From contig NC_070562.1 in assembly GCF_026914185.1 (NCBI RefSeq), positions 2,976,001 to 3,040,000 on the forward strand: 64,000 nucleotides of DNA, written 5' to 3'. Positions 1-8,526 of this stretch are shown here, piece by piece (position 1 is the stretch's first letter; the number at the start of each line of letters is the position of its first letter). Origin of the DNA: Puccinia triticina. Lineage: Eukaryota > Basidiomycota > Pucciniomycetes > Pucciniales > Pucciniaceae. The notes beneath the pieces are model-generated. The model was not told the origin of the DNA and made no database searches. It saw only the letters and a list, made by a program, of their open reading frames with translations. The position numbers and the translations under genes were made by a program.

Positions 1-408
1 ATCAAGCCTCAGTACACCGCGGTTCTAGTCGAGATCATCAGTCTAGGTGGCTCTTCTACAGGTCCTTACTTTTTCTATTCTCTTCTCATTCACCCTTGTT
101 GACCGCACTCAATCTAACCTCTTTTTAATCTCTTAGCCTTATAAGTCCTAGTGTGTGTGTGTGGTGGTAAACAGTGCTCTATTCTAGTGTTCTCATTTAA
201 ACTTGTCCCTGTTTCTTTTAGGTAAAATCTTCTTCTATCTTTGCCATCATTGTTTTTCTATTATTCATTTACTGAAATTTAGTTTCTTTTAGCCTGAAAA
301 TTTTCAAATACTCCACACTATCTTAGACTATCATCTTTGATTTCCTTTTGAGTTACAAGAAAAAACTGTTTTTTTCCTCCTGTCAATTAGATTAGTCCTC
401 CTGCCCGC
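1..408. other. Left flank, probably 5' end of the second gypsy element
   Basis: No gene is visible. The stretch is pyrimidine-rich with a short TG run near 150-165. It is cut at 408 by the minus-strand gypsy element, and the interrupted sequence resumes at 9430, about 265 bases before the gag start of a plus-strand gypsy element. I infer that this is LTR or 5' leader of that second element. The four bases CCGC occur at 405-408 and again at 9430-9433, as expected for a short target duplication. Confidence 0.45.
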
Positions 409-1101
409 TGAGGGACTCCTGTCCGTACAAGCGGAGGCAGTCGTGTGAGGGGATGGGTGCTGTTTAGGCTGGCCTTGGTGTGATGGTCTGTGAAGGGGAG
501 CGCGGATGAGATCGGTGATAGCTTTGGGGTTGGGTGGTTTTGAGAGGTTCGCCGGGGTGTTGGATCCTTGGCGGCGGTTGTTTTGTTTTGAAGGAGATGG
601 GGATTGTGATCTTAAGGAAAAGGAGAAAGGGATCTTTGAAAATCTTGATGAAGAATGATTGGCGAGCTGAGCTTGAAGGTTGAAACTCTGAGGATTTTTT
701 GATCAATAAGCTCTGATGGACCGTATTCTGGGGATAAGAATGCCATGCCTCTCCCATCATCCAAGTTCAGCAAACTTGGACTCCGGGAGAGCCACATGTC
801 ACATGTATTTCATCATCTCCTCCGCATGCTACGCGCGCAAACACACACAACAAACAAAAGAATCAAAGAAAGAGAAAACACAGCACGGAGAAATGAGGAA
901 ATCAAAGTGAGATGAGACAGAAGGAGAAGAACCAGAGGAAAGAGGAAAAAGAAAGGAAAGGAGAAAAGATGAGGCAGAAACACTCAAACAGACAAGAACA
1001 AGCAGAAGGGAAGACACCAGAAACAAACAGGAAATAAACCCACAGCACATGCTGTGTTAGGACCAATGTAGAGGTAGTATATGTTGGTACACCTCACACC
1101 T

Positions 1102-1173
1102 GTGGATATAGCTCAATGGTAGAGCAACCCAGCATGCATCGGGGAGATGCGGGTTCGATTCCCCCTGTCCGCA
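1102..1173 (+). tRNA. tRNA-like sequence inside TRIM LTR 1
   Basis: GTGGATA at the 5' side pairs with TGTCCGC at the 3' side (two G-T pairs). A D arm GCTC/GAGC follows. Box A reads TAGCTCAATGG and box B reads GGTTCGATTCC, an exact match to the consensus. The anticodon arm pairs poorly; if its loop is CATGCAT the anticodon would be TGC (Ala-like), but this is uncertain. A tRNA-derived body with possible Pol III promoter boxes is better supported than a working tRNA gene. Confidence 0.6.
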
Positions 1174-1326
1174 CTATTCCTTTTACTCACTCTACAGGTT
1201 ATGAGCCCAGCGCTATAGGCAGCTGCGTACCTGGGATGAGCCTCTGGGAGGATTAGTGGGCTCTGTCACCGGTGTAGGTGTACAGGGGGTGTGTAGAGGT
1301 AGTATATGTTGGTACACCTCACACCT

Positions 1327-1398
1327 GTGGATATAGCTCAATGGTAGAGCAACCCAGCATGCATCGGGGAGATGCGGGTTCAATTCCCCCTGTCTGCA
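1327..1398 (+). tRNA. tRNA-like sequence inside TRIM LTR 2
   Basis: This is the second copy of the LTR-borne tRNA-like body. Box B is GGTTCAATTCC, one change from the copy at 1102-1173, and the acceptor 3' side is TGTCTGC rather than TGTCCGC. Both changes are transitions at CpG. It is part of the element and probably not an independent tRNA gene. Confidence 0.55.
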
Positions 1399-1867
1399 CT
1401 ATTCCTTTTACTCGCTCTACAACCAAGAAACATGAAAGATGAGATGATGAGTTGGGAAGGAGAGAGAATGGAAAGATTTGGAAGGGGAAGTGGAAAAAAG
1501 GGAAGGAAGGGAAGAAATGAGCAGGGCTGGATCTGGGGGGGGGGGGGGGGGGGGGGGGGGGAAAGTCCTGATGATCTTGAGAAGTGAGGAGATTCTTGAG
1601 TCTTGAGGAGTGAGAAAAGAGTGTGGCCTTGATCTTGTTGTTGTTGACGCTCCTGACTAGCTGGCCACAAGAGGGGCCACCACATCCACCCACCATTTGG
1701 AGTCTGTCCCCAGACTCCTTCGACAAATGCGCGGCCAAGAGAGAGAAGAAACATCTAAAGAAAATGGAAAGAAGAAGGATCCCCGCGGGTGGCTCACGAC
1801 AGTGGCTGGAGTAGAGCTTACAAAAAAGGTGGCAGTAGAGCCCAAGGTGCATACTAAGGAGGGGGAC

Positions 1868-3610
1868 TTACTTTTGGTCAGTAATGCCCCGGCGCGGAAA
1901 GTACTGCTTGACCTGATCCGCCGCGAAACGGCATTTGAGCTCCGTCCCATCGAGCTCGGCGAGGACGTAAGAGCCCCCATGAACCTGCTTGACAATACGG
2001 TAGGGGCCGTTCCACTTGTGGGCAAAAAGCTGCCCCAATTGTACTTCTAGTGATTGGTTGTAAGCGAGGACGAGGTTGCCAGACTCGAGTGGATGCCGAA
2101 ATTTCCCAAGGTTCTTCTCTTGCCAATAGCGGACGGACGCTTCACGCGAATTCATCATTCTTTTGTACGCAAGACGCCGAGAATCTTTGCTCCTCTCAAG
2201 CTGCTTGGACTGCGCCACCAAGAGATCTGTCGTGTCGCGGACTTCTTCCCAGTCGACGCCTAGGTAGGATTTGATGTCCAAATCGATAGGCAGGGCCGCG
2301 CGCTGCCCGAAGACTAACTCGTACGGAGAATAGCCCGTTGTGCGCTTTGTCGAGATCCGATTGGCAAACAGGACCAGGGGTAGGAATTTGCGGCAGTTCT
2401 TGCCTGACTCGCCCGCTAACTTGACTAACGCGGCTTTAAGAGGGCCGTGTCCTTGCTCGACCATACCCTGCCCCTCAGGGTAGTAGGGTGTAGAAACTCA
2501 ATGCTGACCCGGCAATGCTTGCAACATATCCGCTAGAGCCCCGCCAAATTCGGAGCCACCATCCGTTGAGTAAGAGCGTGCTAACCCGTAGCGCATAGTC
2601 CGGTTTTCTTGAAGGAAGGCTGCGACCGCTTCAGAGGTGAGATTGTTCAAGAACTTAGCTTGAACCCACCCAGAAAAATTGTCCCGAGCGACAATCAGGT
2701 ACTTGGCGCCTCCGGCTTTAATGTGAACTGCGTCCATTGACACCCACCCAAAAACGGTTTCTTCCCCGGTAGGATAACGCGGCTCCAGAGGTCGCCTCAA
2801 ATCCCTCTTTTGGCAAGCCTCGCAGCTCTGACACCACCAGACAACGGCCTGCTTCAGAGAAGGCCACCAGAAACAATCCGCAATCCAATGATACGTCTCG
2901 GCAACACCGCAATGTCCAAGGTTTTTGTGGAGCTCTTCAAGAATCTCCTCCTGTTTAGCGGGTATTGTGACCACAACTCGAGGGAGAGGGGAGCCCCTCT
3001 TGAGCAAACGGTTGGACTGAACGAAGAAATCTGACGCTTTCCGCTTGAGGGCTCGGAACTCCTTCGCGTCCAGGCCGGGCGGGCGAGTCAGCGTGGTCAG
3101 ATAGAGTTCAAGTTGGCGCCAAAAGCCTTCCTGAAAACCCTGATAAGGCGCATCCGCACCCGCTGAGTAGGAATGCACAGGCCGGATGCTTGGCGCATCC
3201 TTGTCGAAGTCAGACGAGGGAGGATCCAACTCTTCGTCGCCTTGCAGGCGGCGAGACAGCCCGTTGGGCATGGTGAACGTTTTTCCCGGGCGGTGAACAA
3301 TGTCGAAGGAGAATAGGTGAATGAAGGAGACCCACCGCGTCATCGGCGCGTTGGGCAGGCTGGGGGAATTGATCATCTGAACTAACGATTGAGCGTCAAC
3401 CTGTAGCTGAAAATGCTGTCCCCAAAGAGTGTTCTGCAGCTTCTTCAGGATTCTTGCCACGCCGCACAGCTCCACTTTGGGCTGCGAGTATCGCGACTCC
3501 ACCTCGGAAAATAGAAGAGACTCGTACAGCGCTGGATGGTCCCTGCCCTTGCCATCAGCCTGGGTGAGAACGGCCCCGACCGCGTGAAAGCTGGAGCCAC
3601 CGCAAGCTTG
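1868..3610 (-). pseudogene. Gypsy RNase H and integrase part of pol, broken by TGA
   Basis: The 5' part reads as RNase H (SSFHAVGAVLTQADG through HRPGKTFTMPNGLSRR; the usual last acidic residue before LSRR is Gly). It is followed by an integrase HHCC finger (HKNLGHCG ... CQSCEACQ) and catalytic core: Asp in VSMDAVHI, Asp in YSTDGGSEFGG, and Glu in GMVEQGHG. A TGA at 2498-2500 interrupts the core between the second Asp and the Glu; the same frame continues to the stop at 1868. The C-terminal part (FAHKWNGPYRIVKQVHGGSYVLAELDG) resembles the post-core region of gypsy integrases. The reading frame differs from the RT frame, and similarity passes from one to the other near 3595-3600, where one base seems to be missing. 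In life this would be the end of a Gag-Pol polyprotein. Confidence 0.85.
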
Positions 3611-4920
3611 AGGAGACCCGCCCCAGGCCCATAATTGATCTTCATGAGAACAATGTCTCTCCCAACCATATTCTTCAGCTTGTTGAATGCCTCCTCGCCG
3701 TCGGACGACCAAACAAATTTAAAGTCCTTGCGTGTCAGCCGGCAAAGCGGGAGACAGATCTGGGAGAGCGCAGGAATGAAGATGCGCACGTACACTACCA
3801 CACCTAGAAATCCTCTAAGCTCCGTCGAGTTTGCCGGGGTCGGCCACGACAGGACCTTGTTGACCTTGCTCTTAGCCATCCTCCGACCTTCCTTGCAAAC
3901 TACGTGGCCCACGATCTCAAGGGCAGGAACACAGGCAGCCAGTTTCGCCGCTGACACGGTCAGTCCGGCTTCTTCAATTCTGAAGAGCACGCGCTCCAGC
4001 GTCTCGGCGTACTCCCAGATGAAACGTCGGACTCCGGAATGCCAGTCCAAAACCACGTTGTTGTAATCTGAAGAGGGGCCCTTAATTCCCCCATTGTCAA
4101 GGAAAACTCCGGCATGCTCGGGGATCTTGTCCTGCAGCACCCACATCATCTGGGCCTGGTAGACGGCCACAGAATTGGTGGCCCCCTGCGGCAGACGAGT
4201 GAGCTGAAAACGGCCAAGCGGAGTGTCAAAGGTTGTCAGAGGTTGAGAAATTGGGTCAAGCGCGCGCTTGTCGTATCCGCCCAAGATGTCTCCGAGCCCA
4301 TAACAGGCCCGCCCTGAAAAGGAATCCACAAAGTCCTCCGTCGCTGGCAGAATCCCAGCGTCCTTGACCGTGATCTTATTGAGCTGCTGTAGGTTGTGTA
4401 CCACGCGCAGTTTTCCGTTACTATTGAGGACACCAAACACCGGGCTCGTGTACGAGGAAGTTGACTGCTCGTAAAGCCCATTGCAAACACGCTCCCTCAG
4501 GATCCGAGTATATTCATCCATCTTGGCGGCAGGGATAGGGATCTTTTTCTGTTGCCAGGGCTCGTGCTCGATTACTGGGATTATGTATGGTAGGCCGTAG
4601 GAGTCTTTCAACAGACCCCGCTCAGATTTTTCAAAGGCAATGGCCCTGTTCCGCTGAGAAAGGACATTCTTGATGAGGTTAAGTTCTTCCGGCCAAAGCC
4701 AGCCCTTGGGACCAAAATTCACCACGGACAAACGCTCCTCTGTGACGCGCCCACTTAGAGACCGGCTTGTATTTTGACGCAAAGGATACATATTCGCCCA
4801 CTTTCCAAGCGTCCAAGAGCGCCGCTTGGGACCGACCATGGAGACCGCACTGGAGCAAGCTCCACGTCCTTGATTCCGACAAATCCTCAAAAGGTGCCTT
4901 GTCTGCATAGGAAAGACCAA
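3590..4920 (-). pseudogene. Gypsy reverse transcriptase
   Basis: RT signatures are visible: KLRVVHNLQQLNKITVKDAG, GRFQLTRLPQGATNS and the palm motif GVFLDNGGIKGP, followed by the thumb/connection segment SWPTPANSTELRGFLGVVVYVRIFIPALSQICLPL. The active-site pair usually written DD reads DN, which would remove one metal ligand unless Asn is tolerated in this lineage. The frame overlaps the preceding linker frame (4679-5908) by about 240 bases in another phase. The first residues up to about 4800 are probably not translated as drawn. After LKLAV (about 3597) the frame leaves the RT/RNase H sequence, which continues in the frame ending at 2498. Confidence 0.88.
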
Positions 4921-5908
4921 AAGGTAGGGGGCGGCTCACGAGCGTGGCAGGTCGTAGAGTTTTGACAATTGGGGGGGTATCTACCCTTGGAGGTGCACAT
5001 TGGAGAGAACTTACTTTAAGTCTCCAATCCTCCGACGAAATACCAAAACCCACTGCGCCTCCTTCCGCCTGTATCCAGAGTTGAGCTAATTGAAAAGGTA
5101 GTTTCACCTCATTTCGGAGGTTCTTTAGTTTTCCCTCGTCGCGGAGGCTCGGAAGTTTACCCTCATTGCAGAGGCCGTCATCAGACGTAAATAGTTTAGC
5201 CTCTTCACAGAGGATGAGTAGTTTATGCTCTTCGCGGAGACGGGATTCGGACGGTAGTTTAGTCTTGTTGCGGAGACGAGACAAGAGAGGTAGGGATTTG
5301 CCTGGACTGGAAGGCAAACAAAGGTCCGGCAAGTCGCTCACGTATGTGGCATGAGGTAGAGTTTCGAGAGAATTGGGAGCATCACGCCCAGAGGTGCATA
5401 ATCGGAGAGAACTTACTTTGAGTCTCCGATCCCTCCACGGCACCACCTTATCCTCCTCATCCAACGGAGCCTCCAACACCAAAGAAACGGATGAACGACC
5501 TGCCTGCTGCGCATCTTGATGACAGGGCTTACAGAAGTCGTCGACTGAGTCCTGAAACGACCGCGCACCCGGACGCGGAATCTGGGTAGAAGGTTCTTGA
5601 TGGGTTGCGGTACTCGCACTGGAAAGGCGGGCCGGACGAAACCCCTTGATTGAATCGGCTGACAAGAAAAATCTAGCAAAGAGAGGAAATGGAGACTGGA
5701 AACCGGAAACTTGCGTGTTTTTGAGGGATTTTTGATTTTGCGAATGTTTTTGAGTTTTGATATTGTTGCGGAGCTTGGGAGATAGATGAGATTGAAAAAG
5801 TGAGGGAGAAGAATTATTATTATGAGCCTCTGAGAACCAAGTTGGTTGACCGGACAGTGCGCGAGGCCCTGAACTAGAACTGCCGGATTGTAAACCAACT
5901 CCTCTCAT
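4679..5908 (-). CDS. Linker frame between protease and RT, with internal repeats
   Basis: This is a 409-residue open frame starting with ATG inside an ATGA that also forms the stop of the protease frame. The N-terminal half is Ser/Asn/Gln-rich. The middle has two diverged copies of a block of about 45 residues beginning RLKVSSL (about residues 161 and 290), and between them short repeats around KLPS/KLKN/KLPF spaced about 11 residues. The C-terminal part (WKVGEYVSFASKYKPVSKWARHRG) sits where the pre-RT region starts. I do not recognise a known domain. It is probably expressed as part of a polyprotein by the -1 frameshift signal at 5840-5914, or by restart on the overlapping ATG. Confidence 0.6.
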   Translation of the reverse strand: MRGVGLQSGSSSSGPRALSGQPTWFSEAHNNNSSPSLFQSHLSPKLRNNIKTQKHSQNQKSLKNTQVSGFQSPFPLFARFFLSADSIKGFRPARLSSASTATHQEPSTQIPRPGARSFQDSVDDFCKPCHQDAQQAGRSSVSLVLEAPLDEEDKVVPWRDRRLKVSSLRLCTSGRDAPNSLETLPHATYVSDLPDLCLPSSPGKSLPLLSRLRNKTKLPSESRLREEHKLLILCEEAKLFTSDDGLCNEGKLPSLRDEGKLKNLRNEVKLPFQLAQLWIQAEGGAVGFGISSEDWRLKVSSLQCAPPRVDTPPIVKTLRPATLVSRPLPFGLSYADKAPFEDLSESRTWSLLQCGLHGRSQAALLDAWKVGEYVSFASKYKPVSKWARHRGAFVRGEFWSQGLALAGRT

Positions 5909-5914
5909 AAAAAA
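5840..5914 (-). promoter_or_regulatory. Predicted -1 programmed frameshift signal
   Basis: On the minus strand the protease frame ends ..TCT TTT TTA TGA. The heptamer T TTT TTA (5914-5908) is in the correct phase for a -1 slip, and the shifted frame enters the next ORF exactly at ATG AGA. Seven bases later a stem begins: AACCAACT (5893-5900, plus strand) pairs with AGTTGGTT (5840-5847). Inside it CTGCCGG (5880-5886) pairs with CCGG-CAG (5850-5857) with one bulged base. Slippery site, spacer and stem have the layout of retroviral gag-pol frameshift signals. Stop/start re-initiation on ATGA is the alternative. Confidence 0.7.
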
Positions 5915-8076
5915 GACGGATGATCGGTCCCTTCGGGCAACTCCATATTACGACCGCAGTGAGTGAGCACTGCTTTCCAACCATGTGCTGGAAATTCCCG
6001 CTCCCACCTCCCTTTTTCCACCGGGCAGAGGGAAACCTCAATGTTCCAACCCTCAGAGTCGGGGAGAATGATCCGTTTGCCTGCTGTGGGGGAGAATAGT
6101 AGAGTCGCTTTGAAGTCAATCAAGAACGGCCTCCCTAAGATAAAAGGCCCATCCGCTCGTGTTATCCAGAAGTGGCAGGTGCCCACAATGCTAAGGCCCA
6201 CGCGGATTGGAACGTCTTCAGCCACCCCAATCAATTCGCAGGCTTGGTTGTTGATACCGTAGACCACCGAGCTGAAGTTTACTCGTGGGGTCAAGTTGAA
6301 CTTGTTGGCCATGGAGTTGGAAATAATGTTCAATTGCGAACCGGAGTCGATTAAGGGCGAAGCTGAGCTCTCTTCTGAGCCGACAAGACACGCCAAGTAT
6401 CCCAAAGGACACGAATACAGGCATGGATCAGGGACAGACTTCCTAAACTCCACTCCTTCGGCTAAGGTCCCTGAATGCACCTTAAGATCCTCAGGTCCCA
6501 CCTCCACGCGTTTTCGCGAAACCCATTTCTTGACTCCATCCGACACGGCCGGGGACACAGAACAGATCTCGGCAACCGTAGTCGAAATCGGTAGATCAAA
6601 AATCTTCTTGACAAACCCCTCAACAGCATCTGGATGATCTCGAGAGACGTCGCGCTTGAATCTAACCTTGGGCTGAGTACCCGGGATCTTTGAAGGGGTG
6701 ACTGGTCGGGATGGGGCTTCCTTGGGCGGCGCTTGCTGCCGGGGCTTGGGATTGTTCATGATGCGGTCAAACAATTCGGGCTCATCGACTGGTTCAATAT
6801 TAGAAGGACCGCTCGGAGTCGCGTCAGGCTTACGAAGTGGCCTCTTTGACTGATAAGAGGGGGCCAAAGGAGCCTTATAAGGCCTAGCTTCCTCGTGCCG
6901 CTTCCTTCCCGCCGGATCTGCCTCATAAGACCCCGCGAACGACTGGGATGAGATGGCTGGAGGGTACCACTGCTCTAGGGACCCGCAGCTCGCCTTGAAC
7001 TCCACCAAGGCTGACTGAGCTGATGGTCGAGGTCCAGGAGACTTTGCCCTTGGATTCGAAGGCTGACCGGGTTGAAAAGAGGCCACTACGTGGCGAATCG
7101 GGCGGCTGCGGTCAAACGGAATGAGGGCACCGTTGGGCAGAAAGTAGTTGTTGCCCCTCTGTTCCACCAGACCGGCTTCCTTGTCCTTCTGAAGCTCGGC
7201 ACAGCGCATCGTCCCGTGATTTTCTCAGTGACAATAATAGCAGATCATTCGGCCCCTCTCCGTCGACGGCCCGCCTTTCCCGCCACCTTGCTTCATGAAG
7301 TGCTCGAACGCCTTGAACATCCTAGTGAGCTCTTCCATGGAGGGGTCGTCTTTAGGAGCTGCGGGTGCTGCCGGAGGCCGCGGATCGGCGTGCATCTTCT
7401 TCATAGTCTCATTCGCTTCCTGGAAAGGCGATGCTACGGGCGCGGAGGAACAAGTGTCTTTGAAAGACAGGGAAACCTGGCTCTTCATAACCGTGTCTAC
7501 AGCGCTACAAAGGATCTTGAAAGTTGGCAGCCGGGCTCGTTTGTCGGCTGTCATCACAAGGGTATCGTCCTTGATCAGTTGATCACGAATCCGACCTTGG
7601 AAGCCAGAGGAGAAAGCCTGGTAAAAGTGCTTTTTCAACTCCTCCTCTGACTCCACATGCTCCTTAGCGACGAGATAAGCCTGGATTGGGTCCCAGGCTT
7701 TGCGGAAGTGGTGGTAGTCGGAGACCGAAGAAACTCCGCCCTTTTGAGTCCACTTCTCTACCAGACTAACGATATCCCTCTCCGTGAACTGCGCGGTGTC
7801 GACGTCTGACCAATAGCTCAACATAGCCGCCTTCAGCTTCGGCCACTCCGGCGGGGTGTTCCCCTCCAACGTCTCGAGGATGTCGCGGATTTCGCCATTC
7901 TCGACGAAACGGACAACTTGACAAGCCTTGTCATAATCCAAGGCGTCGTCCAGCTCAGCCGCCAGTTCGTAGTTGGCTAGAAATCGCTCGATGTTGGATC
8001 CATCGAACTTAAGCCCGTCTTGGGGCTTGATCTTCTTCATCTTTGCAGGTCTCACGCCACCAGCCACGTCGGCCAT
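5905..8076 (-). pseudogene. Gypsy gag plus aspartic protease, one frame with an internal TGA
   Basis: The start is the ATG at 8076 (MADVAGGV). Residues 1-220 look like a retrotransposon Gag core (LKFDGSNIERFLANYELAA ... WTQKGG). A zinc knuckle follows, CX2CX4HX4C, but its fifth position is TGA (7222-7224); reading through, the cysteines and histidine are all in place and the same frame continues to 5905. The protease part has the active-site triad in LIDSGSQLNIIS and the GRPFLIDF flap-side motif. Only the TGA separates 7225-8076 from 5905-7209, so the ancestor was probably a single Gag-protease frame of about 723 codons. TGA could come from CGA or TGG. The gene starts 450 bases inside the 5' LTR. 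Confidence 0.88.
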
Positions 8077-8448
8077 GTTGATTAAGAACTAAGGGAAAGA
8101 TTGCAAACGGTGTGAAGGCGGCTCACAGAGTGGCGATGATGTTTTTTGACGAGAGGAGGTAGAACTTCGGAGGTGCAACTGATGTGGTGGGGACTTACTT
8201 CTACAACCCAAGTGCCCCGCCGCTGAACCCTAAGAAAGAAAACAGAAAGAGCGGAGAGATTCGAACGATCCTAAAACGGCTTGATCCAATGAAACAAGGA
8301 CTAGTCCGTCTTGAAGAGCGGCAAGCAATGAAAGCAGTCAAAACTTGAAAATCGCGGAGGGGGAAGAACCAAATAGGTTCAGCAGAGATTATCGGAAATT
8401 TGGATGGATGATAATATGAAGGAAAAAAAAAAAAAAAAGAAATATAAC

Positions 8449-8524
8449 CGCCAAACGGCCTCAAAACCACAGTGCGAGACTGTAAATCTTGAGGTCGCTG
8501 GTTCGATCCCGGCTCGGGGGACCA
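8449..8524 (+). other. Extended primer site: copy of a mature tRNA-Tyr
   Basis: Read on the plus strand this is nearly a whole tRNA. It has D-arm-like CCAAACGG, an anticodon stem CGAGA/TCTTG with loop CTGTAAA (anticodon GTA, Tyr), T arm GCTGG/CCGGC around TTCGATC, acceptor 3' side TCGGGGG, then A and CCA. The 5' acceptor strand is degraded. There is no intron after the anticodon, and the CCA is present, so it corresponds to a mature tRNA and not to a tRNA gene. It ends two bases from the 5' LTR of the minus-strand gypsy element, where the primer-binding site belongs. A usual site matches about 12-18 bases; this one spans about 75. Confidence 0.8.
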
Positions 8525-8526
8525 AA

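Larger units (their letters stand above)
1067..1421 (+). mobile_element. TRIM: miniature LTR retrotransposon with tRNA-like LTRs
   Basis: Two 130-base direct repeats (1067-1196 and 1292-1421) begin TGTAGAGG and end CTCTACA and differ at three positions. A 95-base interior (1197-1291) has no coding capacity. ACCAA stands on both sides (1062-1066 and 1422-1426). The matching place in the other gypsy LTR (9180-9184) has a single ACCAA and no insert, so insertion with a 5-base duplication is seen directly. The interior starts GGTTATGAGCCC, complementary to a tRNA-Met anticodon arm, and ends with a purine-rich ACAGGGGGTG next to the second LTR. That order puts the element on the plus strand. It must be mobilised by proteins of another element. 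Confidence 0.9.
409..1684 (-). repeat. 3' LTR of the gypsy element, interrupted by a TRIM
   Basis: This matches 8527-9429 along its whole length except for a 360-base insertion (1067-1421 plus a 5-base duplication) and a longer G run (1535-1561, 27 G, against 14 G at 9293-9306). Many of the differences from the other LTR are C/T or G/A at CpG, for example CG against TG near 475, 548-551, 571-575 and 661, and CG against CA near 768 and 1669. The ORFs crossing the G run are low-complexity readings and not genes. Confidence 0.92.

Noticed and set aside
1380..1852. Long overlapping ORFs across the G/C run
   Set aside because: They read through a homopolymer inside an LTR and show poly-Pro or poly-Gly only; the sister LTR with a shorter run breaks them.
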